27,891 bases of DNA, taken from positions 1-27,891 of the IMG/VR virus record IMGVR_UViG_3300042398_000179; one strand, 5' to 3'. This DNA comes from a virus. Below the pieces are notes generated by a model. That model ran no database searches, had not been told where the DNA came from, and worked only from the letters and a program-made list of their open reading frames with translations. The translations under genes were made by a program, and so were the position numbers. Of this stretch, positions 21,025-27,891 are shown piece by piece (positions within the stretch are counted from its first letter, which is position 1; the number at the start of each line of letters is the position of its first letter).

Positions 21025-22335
21025 TTATGGTGCACAACATCCAACCGCTGTTACAGGTATTGAAGAACTAATAGACCCTACTAAAGCGCAGAATGAATAA
21101 GCGTATCCCGGAGGGAGATTGTACATTATGGAAACAGAGCTACAATCCGTATACTCTATTGTTTGAGTTTCTGCTGTGTTGTTCACTACATTGTACCCGA
21201 AACAAACTTCATTACAATCCGTTACTGCGGTTATATCGGTTATTACTTTTGTTGGTGTTCCACTAGACAACCCAACAACTTGGAATATACAGAATGGCTG
21301 AGACTGAAGTTCAACGAAGTCACCAATAGCAGGTGCTGGATCACCTATCTGCAACTCAGCTATAAACTCCTGATTGTCTCCACATCTTCTAACGATGAAG
21401 TTACCACCGTATATACACTCACCAAACTGAACCACTACCCCATTTACAACTTGGAACCAAGTATTGGGTGCAGGTAAATCATTTGATTGGTAGTATCCAT
21501 CGGCTAATGGAGTGGCACCATTAACATCAGCAAATACCATATCGCTCAATCCTAAGGTTCCTGCTGAACCATTGACGTGGAATACATAGTATGTCCATGA
21601 TATAGATGACTCACAAGCCTCAAAAGCTGATGAACCGCCTTGACTACTGTCGAATGGAACAAGGCCGCTAGGGCACTCCACTTCAATACTGAACGCACTG
21701 GGGGATCCACACAATGTTATTACTTTTACTTGAGCTGTGTTTATTGCAGGATTCACCTTTGGGATAATCATATAAAAGAAAGCCGGTGACAATATCGTCA
21801 AATCTAATTGAGTGTTCACCACGCTAACCGTTTCCGTTAATCCACTTGCCGAGAATGTAGTTCCATCGTATTTTTTTACAGGGACTCCACTCCAAGGACT
21901 GTTAGGAACTAGACCACAATTATAGGATTGATTTCCCAAAAACACAGGAAGGCCAGATGTACCTGATAGATGTCCATATATAGGGCTACTACCGCTGTTG
22001 TATATAACCCCATCATACAAAACTTGTATCCCGACCGGGAATGCGTTTGGTGTAGGAAAATCCAATGTCACAACTACAGCACCAACAGATGAACCCAAGT
22101 CTATATCCATGTACCATACGCCATCTCCTGTGGCGGCTACTAGCCCTGTGTTACAAGGTAATGCGCACGATGGGCATGTGCTTTGAGGTTGAAAAACCCC
22201 GTCTATTAATTCTCTGACTATAACTCCATCGGAGTAGAACCCATTAGGAGCAACCGAATTCAACCCCGGATCGTCATAAGCCGAGGTTGATGATGCTAGT
22301 GATGGGCCGTCTAAGTAGTATACTGAACTTGGCAT
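21025..22335 (-). CDS. Cysteine-rich, beta-structured tail-associated protein, 436 aa
   Basis: This protein is predicted almost all beta. It opens VYYLDGPSLASSTSAY and soon has C-x2-C-x3-C in TCPSCALPC. Later cysteines recur in ITLCGSP, EVECPSG, RRCGDN and DCNEVCFGY, and it ends GCCAP. A C-terminal module (YNVVNNTAETQTIEYTDCSS, PPGYAYSFCALVGS) resembles a small Cys-bearing beta domain found repeatedly in Bacteroidota-phage tail proteins. The section around YDGVIYNSG followed by EVECP looks like a segment near the C-terminus of the upstream 1477-aa protein. It probably decorates the tail or binds the host surface. Its stop-to-start distances on both sides are short (9 and 3 nt). Confidence 0.6.
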   Translation of the reverse strand: MPSSVYYLDGPSLASSTSAYDDPGLNSVAPNGFYSDGVIVRELIDGVFQPQSTCPSCALPCNTGLVAATGDGVWYMDIDLGSSVGAVVVTLDFPTPNAFPVGIQVLYDGVIYNSGSSPIYGHLSGTSGLPVFLGNQSYNCGLVPNSPWSGVPVKKYDGTTFSASGLTETVSVVNTQLDLTILSPAFFYMIIPKVNPAINTAQVKVITLCGSPSAFSIEVECPSGLVPFDSSQGGSSAFEACESSISWTYYVFHVNGSAGTLGLSDMVFADVNGATPLADGYYQSNDLPAPNTWFQVVNGVVVQFGECIYGGNFIVRRCGDNQEFIAELQIGDPAPAIGDFVELQSQPFCIFQVVGLSSGTPTKVITDITAVTDCNEVCFGYNVVNNTAETQTIEYTDCSSVSIMYNLPPGYAYSFCALVGSISSSIPVTAVGCCAP

Positions 22336-22338
22336 AGG

Positions 22339-25300
22339 TTAACAATTACAACAAACGTCTGTTTCATCGACATTCGAATAGCACAAAGTTACAGCATTTG
22401 CGTTTCTAAAATCCCAAATCAAATACAAGTAATCTCCCGGACCTCCAGCATTGAATGTGGCATAAAATTCCGATGCGGAAGACGTTACTATTGGTGTGGC
22501 TGTATTTGCTATTCCTAATAGAGTCTGTATGTCTGTCATGTCATTATCGTATAGCGTGTTGCTTCTGAGGTATCTAAATGAATCAGATGATACATCAAAG
22601 TCGAAAGTATCTCCAAACAGCTTATTTGACACCATAAACACAGTGCTTCCATCTGTAGGTATGTTTCCGCTACCCTGACCACCGGTGGTCGCTGTGTATT
22701 TGCTTATAGCGAATGGGCCTGTCGGGTTAGCAAATGTTACAAAAGAACTTTGCGTTGGACCAAGGTATGCCCCATCCTCGTATCTGTATTGGGGGTGGAT
22801 TGTTAAACCAGAATCTGAACCACTAGTAACTACTACCTGAACGACAGTTATGGTTTGCTGCACAGGGCATTCAACAGTTACGCTCAACACCAACGCTGCC
22901 GTAGATGTGATTGTTACGTTAGCTACATCAACAGAGTTAGATCCTTTGTTTACAAGCAATGAACCAGATGCATTTGTTGCTCCCGTAGACGTGGTAACTC
23001 CATCGTAAACAACCGATACATTGAATGTTTCAAATGGCTGAACAGATCCAATCACATTGTATATTATAGAGAATTGACCTACATACTCCCCGACATTTAC
23101 GCAGTAACTTCTTGATAAGCCAACGCCAAGATTGAAGTTGTATGTCTGCGATATACCACAATCCAAGCACAGACTTGGAACCGGTATATCTCTATCGTTA
23201 ATGGTCAAAACGTATTCGTTCATGTATGGATCAAACCCACCTAGCTTTTGAGTGCCGAAAGAATTTATGAACTCATCACGGAACCATGTTCTCATGCCCA
23301 TCTCAGAAACGACAGTAAGTCTATCGTTGCCTGCTGATTCACCGTATAGGTTTATGACAACACCTCTCTTTACATCGGTGAAGTATCTGTCGTATCCCCA
23401 ATTAACATAGCTTTCAGGGTTGAAGCTGATTCCGTATTTTTCTACACGAGCAATTTGAGTGCCCAGTACTTCAGGTACTGAGGCAACTGCCCCACCACCG
23501 GTTGAATCACTCAATAAGTTTTTCCCTGCGAGTACATAGGAAATCTTATCTTCCTGCAACACCAATACGTCAGTCTCTCTGCCGTCAAGTATTTGAATAG
23601 GGCCAAATATATCCTCTAGTGGCTTGAAGTTCAATAGACCAAGGTTAAACTCATTCAGTTTATTTACGTTGGATTCATCGTTGAATACACCGCTATATGT
23701 GATATCCGCAAATCTATCAGCTTCCTGATAATCCTGAGCAGAAACAGACATAACTCGGTTGCCCAATGTCAGCGACCGTCCAAATATTGAATCTCTTATC
23801 TTGTAGCTTTCCGCTCCGTTACCAAAGCAATAGCAATTGAAGAACTCAGTGTCTACTAAAGCAGGAACAGAGCCTGTTTGGTCTTGAACATTGCCCTCGT
23901 GAAACCCATTGGTTATAGGGAATGACATGTTGTTCTCATAGAATATATCTGGGTTTGCTTCTGAAGGCTCTGTCTCAAATACCAACAATGAGTCCGCACG
24001 GTAAACATCAATAGATACCTCAACGCTTGACTTTCTTTGATTTTTATTTAGAACACCTGTACATGCTGCTGTACCAGAAACAACCAAACTCAGAGCACCG
24101 CCTGAAAATTCCTTGAATTGATATTTGTTTGTACACAGCGATGGATTGACTGTTTGAGTTCCAGTTAACAAAATGGGATTGTAGTCGTTTGATACAGGGC
24201 AATTATTACCACCTACATCTTGAAATCCACTATCAAGAACATACTCTACGTTATCTCCATCCCACCAATCTTTAAAGTTTGCATAGTCAGCAGACGCAGT
24301 GAGACTGACATCTAATTCGTATATCCTTCTTTCGCAGTTCCCTGATCCATCTCCCCTACCAAGTCTTTGAAACCTAAAGAATAAATTTATTCTACTTCCA
24401 GCAGGAATATCATAGTTTACAGTATTGCCATTATCATCCAAATAGTAACATGGATAGACAAGTATAGGGTATTGTGTTGTTGATATATCTCCATCCTCTA
24501 CTACATATATCTTACCTCTAGATATTATAGATAATGGGTCAAATACAGCATTGAAATTATTAGCATTAATCTTCATGTATGGCCCTGAGGGTACAGTAAG
24601 ATTCACTGATGGGTTAGATGGATTCGGTACATTTATAAAATCCTGTGGCTTCGATTCTTTCTCCAATACAGTAGTATATGTACAAGATGATCTAGCTCCA
24701 GAGGTATCTGCCTTTACAATCAAACGGTCACCAGCTTCTACCTTTTGAGAGTTTTCTCCGTCAAGCAAGAAGTAAGTTGCTCCTGTCTCTGGGTCCCTGA
24801 AAAATAAAGACGAGTATATTGTTTCGTAGTTCTCTCTGTCTGGCTTAATAACAAACTTATATCTCTTAGCCCAAACAGGAGGCTTCTGAGTAATAGGTAT
24901 GGTTATTCTTATGCTATTCTTTGTAATAGAGTTAGCACATGGAACATACATAGTATTGTCCTGACTTACCAGTACCGTAGAGGATCTATTGTATTCGTCC
25001 ATGTACACGATACCAATCTCATACCCTCTGTTGCTATGTAAGCTAGATGGAGTAGCAGTCTTTTGGAAAGTAGCAGATACGGATGTCACTTCGTAATACT
25101 CATAGACATAGTTAGCAGCGTTTGCAGGATCCTCATATCTCATCGCAGGGAATTGAAATCCTATAGAGTTGTTGGTCGGAAAAGTCAATATACCTATTGG
25201 TTGTCCACTTGTAGATATACCGCTGCTCACCTTGTCGTACGATCCTAAGTTCTGAGGTAAATTACAATTAAATATATCAGTCCAAGTATTACCATTACAA

Positions 25301-26772
25301 GAGTTTGGCACCGTTTGTATATTGGTTACTGTACCTATTTTCTCTTGAAACTCTGGGCTTGTAGCCATTGCGTAAACAGATGAATAGGTATTAGGAAGAA
25401 TAAAATCGAAAGAGAATGATATGTTTGTTGTTTGTTGTCCACCAGTGCTACCGGGTCCAGTAAACTGAGAGTGAGCAACACCAACTGAAATACTCAATGA
25501 CGCTCCTTGATTCAACTCTATCCCGGGCAAATCAACAAATGCAACTGCGTCAGATACGGTAATCGTAGTATTGATGGTGTATTGACCACTATATGACCCC
25601 TCTGATAATTGCTCAACGCCAACATCTTCAGTAATCAGTGTAGGGAAGTAAGTGAATTGTACTGGCTGCCCCTGATTTGTAATCAAATCATATCCTTCCA
25701 CATAGTTGCCATACATCAATCTATTACCCATGATGGTCTGAGCCTTTGCTAGTAAGGGTACGTTATCGTATAGTCTTAGCAATTCAGCGATAGGTAATAT
25801 TGTATATATCTTACTATTGGAGAAGGTATAGGTTTCATTTGTATTATCAGGCAAACCAAGAACTTGCTTATCTAGTTTCTCGATAACCTTGATGACGTTT
25901 CCATTCATGTCCTTAAACAGCAAGTCTATTCCTTTGACTAATGGCCCACCAGTGTTGTATGTGATCTCAACTGCATTGTCGGAGTTCTCCATACCAATAT
26001 TTTGAAAGCTATTCAAGTCAAAATTGAAAGGATCTGGCAAAAATGCAGGATTCGAGAATTGAGATGTAGCAGAGTACTCCCCATCTTCGTATCTATATCT
26101 ATAGGCAAAGCATAAGAATCTGTCCTCCATAAAGTTCTCGCTCGTTGGAGAGAAGTATGTGGAAATGGTTGGAGATTCAACCGGTGGCTTCTTTATTACT
26201 AGTATGGATTCAGCAGTGAACTGATCCACGTTACCCACAGGGTTCGGGTAATTCTTTAGCGTGTTTATTACCCTAGGGGCATTGTAGTCATCGGTAAAGA
26301 ACAATAGATTTTCATTCGTATTCCCGGTTCTAACCAAGTTTACACCTGTTATTAAATAAGATGGATTGAAGTTCAGCGTAGTGTTTACGCCTCCTCCATT
26401 ATCAATACTGATTACATGATACTGAAGAGTAGAGGATGTCATGTTGTACGAAACAATCATGTCCAACTTCTTGGTTACACCCACACTTAATGGGAAAGCA
26501 GGATCATGAACAAACCAATATATGGTTTCAAATTCACTATCGTCTATGGCTCCTATACATCTAGCACTAGAACTCAATGCGGTCCCGTTTATATATCTCA
26601 AAGATGTTAGAGGCAGATTCCCTTTAATGTTCTCTATTACCCCAATCTCTGAGTTCTCTGTGGAACCCATTCGTATATTTAGAGCATCCACATATTCACC
26701 ATTGGGTACAAGGCGTTCATCAATCACCTTGTTCATTTTGCCTGCTACGAAATTCCTTGTTATGTTCGCCAT
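22339..26772 (-). CDS. Large tail protein, crAss-like muzzle / P22 gp10-like type, 1477 aa
   Basis: This is the largest recognised tail protein. The N-terminus ITRNFVAGKMNKVIDERLVP, then NGEYVDALNIRMGSTEN and IGVIENIKGN, is the hallmark of the long tail-nozzle proteins of crAss-like and marine podoviruses. The first 350 residues continue with propeller-like repeats (ETIYWFVHD, NLLFFTDDYNAPRVIN, FLCFAYRYRYEDGEYSA). The middle includes an Ig-like or fibronectin-like section and YVLTINDRD. After residue about 1190 it carries CLDCG, an Ig-like segment ending VECP, a second RYEDGAYLGPT motif and a Cys-rich end, VCCNC. Length fits muzzle proteins (over 1000 aa). The protein should form the distal end of the short tail, docking on the gp4-like ring encoded just upstream. 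Confidence 0.78.
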   Translation of the reverse strand: MANITRNFVAGKMNKVIDERLVPNGEYVDALNIRMGSTENSEIGVIENIKGNLPLTSLRYINGTALSSSARCIGAIDDSEFETIYWFVHDPAFPLSVGVTKKLDMIVSYNMTSSTLQYHVISIDNGGGVNTTLNFNPSYLITGVNLVRTGNTNENLLFFTDDYNAPRVINTLKNYPNPVGNVDQFTAESILVIKKPPVESPTISTYFSPTSENFMEDRFLCFAYRYRYEDGEYSATSQFSNPAFLPDPFNFDLNSFQNIGMENSDNAVEITYNTGGPLVKGIDLLFKDMNGNVIKVIEKLDKQVLGLPDNTNETYTFSNSKIYTILPIAELLRLYDNVPLLAKAQTIMGNRLMYGNYVEGYDLITNQGQPVQFTYFPTLITEDVGVEQLSEGSYSGQYTINTTITVSDAVAFVDLPGIELNQGASLSISVGVAHSQFTGPGSTGGQQTTNISFSFDFILPNTYSSVYAMATSPEFQEKIGTVTNIQTVPNSCNGNTWTDIFNCNLPQNLGSYDKVSSGISTSGQPIGILTFPTNNSIGFQFPAMRYEDPANAANYVYEYYEVTSVSATFQKTATPSSLHSNRGYEIGIVYMDEYNRSSTVLVSQDNTMYVPCANSITKNSIRITIPITQKPPVWAKRYKFVIKPDRENYETIYSSLFFRDPETGATYFLLDGENSQKVEAGDRLIVKADTSGARSSCTYTTVLEKESKPQDFINVPNPSNPSVNLTVPSGPYMKINANNFNAVFDPLSIISRGKIYVVEDGDISTTQYPILVYPCYYLDDNGNTVNYDIPAGSRINLFFRFQRLGRGDGSGNCERRIYELDVSLTASADYANFKDWWDGDNVEYVLDSGFQDVGGNNCPVSNDYNPILLTGTQTVNPSLCTNKYQFKEFSGGALSLVVSGTAACTGVLNKNQRKSSVEVSIDVYRADSLLVFETEPSEANPDIFYENNMSFPITNGFHEGNVQDQTGSVPALVDTEFFNCYCFGNGAESYKIRDSIFGRSLTLGNRVMSVSAQDYQEADRFADITYSGVFNDESNVNKLNEFNLGLLNFKPLEDIFGPIQILDGRETDVLVLQEDKISYVLAGKNLLSDSTGGGAVASVPEVLGTQIARVEKYGISFNPESYVNWGYDRYFTDVKRGVVINLYGESAGNDRLTVVSEMGMRTWFRDEFINSFGTQKLGGFDPYMNEYVLTINDRDIPVPSLCLDCGISQTYNFNLGVGLSRSYCVNVGEYVGQFSIIYNVIGSVQPFETFNVSVVYDGVTTSTGATNASGSLLVNKGSNSVDVANVTITSTAALVLSVTVECPVQQTITVVQVVVTSGSDSGLTIHPQYRYEDGAYLGPTQSSFVTFANPTGPFAISKYTATTGGQGSGNIPTDGSTVFMVSNKLFGDTFDFDVSSDSFRYLRSNTLYDNDMTDIQTLLGIANTATPIVTSSASEFYATFNAGGPGDYLYLIWDFRNANAVTLCYSNVDETDVCCNC

Positions 26773-26773
26773 A

Positions 26774-27697
26774 TTATTTTATCCACTTGTCCAAACCACG
26801 AAGACTCATCAAAAGTCTTCCGGGATGTATGTTGCTTATTCTGATTTTTGCGTTTCTTAATAGTGATTCTTTTTCTTTTCTAGCACGAGCAACTATATAC
26901 TCTTGTATGCCAAGCTTTGTACTCAATAACTCATACTGAATATAAGCGTACACATACTTCTCAAACAACTTGTTTACAGATATAAGAGAATCATCACCGC
27001 CTTCCATGCCATCAGATATGTACTCCAATATACACTGCTGATCAACCATGTCAGAGTTGAAGTTAATAACACCGGCCTTTTTGTTTATAGCAAATGTGGG
27101 ATTAAAGTTTGCAGTCTCTGTGTTTAAACCAAACCTATCTCCAATGTTGTAATCAAAATACCACATGCCATCTATGTTCCATCCCTCTTGTCCATCAAAT
27201 GGCGCACCGGGATTTAGATAGATATTCTTCTTGGTTCCGTTCAGTCTGTCGAAATCTATATTGGAGTATTGAGGCTCTAAGATATTTCCATTCTGATCGA
27301 ACAGAAGATTACCGTTGTTGTCTTGCAAGTATGCACTCGATGATAATATCTGAATGTTTTCGGTCATTGGTCTCAAGTATCCATCCTTGTATAGTGATAT
27401 ACGAACCCAATTGACGTAGTCAGATGGTAGAACGAATATAAGATTGTGAGCCACGGTCAACTCCAATACCTTTATTTCCTTGAACGCATCGTAGTTCAAT
27501 TCCTGTATAGCTCTCTTGGCGTGGAAAATAATCTTGTACCTCTCTTCATTGTTGACCAATGAATGGTTGCCTGTGTACATCAATTGATAGTTCTTAACTA
27601 TATCCTGAAGGCTTACATATTGGTATGACCCCCAGTTCTTATCTTCTGGTGAGGTGCCGTTATTGGTATAGTACTGGTAATTAGATATGTATGCCAT
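26774..27697 (-). CDS. Tail stabilisation/ring protein, P22 gp4-like (crAss-like type), 307 aa
   Basis: This 307-aa protein has the pattern of the gp4-like head-to-tail ring protein of crAss-like phages. Residues about 50-100 read NNEERYKIIFHAKRAIQELNYDAFKEIKVLEL, then LIFVLPSDYVNWVRISLYKDG, then RPMTENIQ, followed by a Gln/Asn-rich AYLQDNNGNLLFDQNGN section. The C-terminal third has helices (LFEKYVYAYIQYELLS, IVARARKEKESLLRNAKIRI) that probably line the tail ring. It sits between a structural gene and the muzzle gene, as in crAss-like genomes. Its stop overlaps the leader of the muzzle gene by only 1 nt spacing. Confidence 0.83.
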   Translation of the reverse strand: MAYISNYQYYTNNGTSPEDKNWGSYQYVSLQDIVKNYQLMYTGNHSLVNNEERYKIIFHAKRAIQELNYDAFKEIKVLELTVAHNLIFVLPSDYVNWVRISLYKDGYLRPMTENIQILSSSAYLQDNNGNLLFDQNGNILEPQYSNIDFDRLNGTKKNIYLNPGAPFDGQEGWNIDGMWYFDYNIGDRFGLNTETANFNPTFAINKKAGVINFNSDMVDQQCILEYISDGMEGGDDSLISVNKLFEKYVYAYIQYELLSTKLGIQEYIVARARKEKESLLRNAKIRISNIHPGRLLMSLRGLDKWIK

Positions 27698-27699
27698 GA

Positions 27700-27891
27700 T
27701 TACTTCTTATTCTCGTTTTGTTGCGCTTCTTGCACTGCTCCGAATTGAACTGCCTCTATCTCTCTTATGGACATTCCTGCGTACTGAAGTATCTTGAATA
27801 TCAAAGGATACTCGTATTCTTGAGGAATCTCAAAGTCTTGATAGTCAGGTTGGCTTTGGTCGAATGCTGGCTCTCCACTTACTAGTGTTAT
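27700..27891 (-). CDS. C-terminal fragment of a structural protein, running off the window
   Basis: This frame is open from the right edge of the window to a TAA at 27700-27702, giving the last 63 residues of a protein whose start lies outside. The readable end has an acidic section PDYQDFEIPQEYEYPLIFK and a helix ILQYAGMSIREIEAVQFG, and finishes with a Gln/Asn/Lys tail. It lies directly upstream (in transcription order) of the gp4-like gene, two bases before that ATG, where crAss-like genomes carry a structural gene between the major capsid protein and the gp4-like gene. Its identity is inferred from position only. Confidence 0.6.
   Translation of the reverse strand: MTLVSGEPAFDQSQPDYQDFEIPQEYEYPLIFKILQYAGMSIREIEAVQFGAVQEAQQNENKK

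Noticed and set aside
23464-23480. Inverted repeat CAGTAC-TTCAG-GTACTG
   Set aside because: It lies within the muzzle gene with no T-run or regulatory context, and a 6-bp match is expected by chance in this much coding sequence.
1-27891. tRNA genes, integrase or attachment sites
   Set aside because: No cloverleaf-like sequence, recombinase motif or paired direct repeats of att type were noticed in either strand. A tRNA scan was not possible here.

Overview
The window looks like part of the genome of a tailed (podovirus-like) bacteriophage infecting a member of the Bacteroidota, with structural genes of the crAss-like (Crassvirales-type) kind. The evidence is: a P22 gp4-like tail stabilisation/ring protein and a very large tail ('muzzle'-type) protein with the sequence style of crAss-like phages; a primase-helicase whose N-terminus is a VirE_N/BT4734-type domain, a Bacteroidota speciality; mostly A/T-rich translation starts without Shine-Dalgarno sequences; and a few sites matching the Bacteroidota promoter element TAnnTTTG. 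No integrase, repressor, tRNA, rRNA or CRISPR array is visible. Family assignments come from reading the translations by eye, not from database searches.

The window has two convergent arms. The plus-strand arm (57-8708) holds replication, recombination and small accessory genes. It opens with a recombination operon: a Sak/DUF1071 single-strand annealing protein, a RecE-type PD-(D/E)XK exonuclease and a small SSB-like protein with an acidic tip, closed by a strong intrinsic terminator (1837-1865). After an AT-rich gap with tandem 9-bp repeats and a palindrome comes a 797-aa primase-SF3 helicase. Next is a run of very small genes (4455-5373), four of which are preceded by almost the same 17-bp linker, ACGGAGGTARCAAATGA. 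This linker carries a ribosome binding site and the next start codon, and after three of the genes it also supplies the C-terminal residues GGNK and the stop. Two small Cys-rich (zinc-binding type) proteins, an SF2 helicase, a hypothetical protein, a VRR-NUC nuclease and a nuclease-like protein finish the arm.

The minus-strand arm (8711-27891, read right to left) is the virion module: the C-terminal end of a structural gene that runs off the window, the gp4-like protein, the 1477-aa muzzle-like protein, a 436-aa cysteine-rich beta-structured protein, a 265-aa tail protein, a GNAT-like protein, and three proteins in the order expected for an ejectosome (274-aa gp14-like, 593 aa, and a giant 2814-aa protein with repeats, linkers, a long coiled coil and hydrophobic segments). 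The two arms meet with two bases between their stop codons. A GC-rich perfect hairpin lies just inside the last plus-strand gene and is the only visible candidate for stopping transcription there.

The genes are densely packed, with many ATGA or longer overlaps, so few transcripts probably cover the window. The most unusual structures are the tiny-gene cassettes with shared stop-RBS-start linkers and the giant multi-module ejection-type protein.
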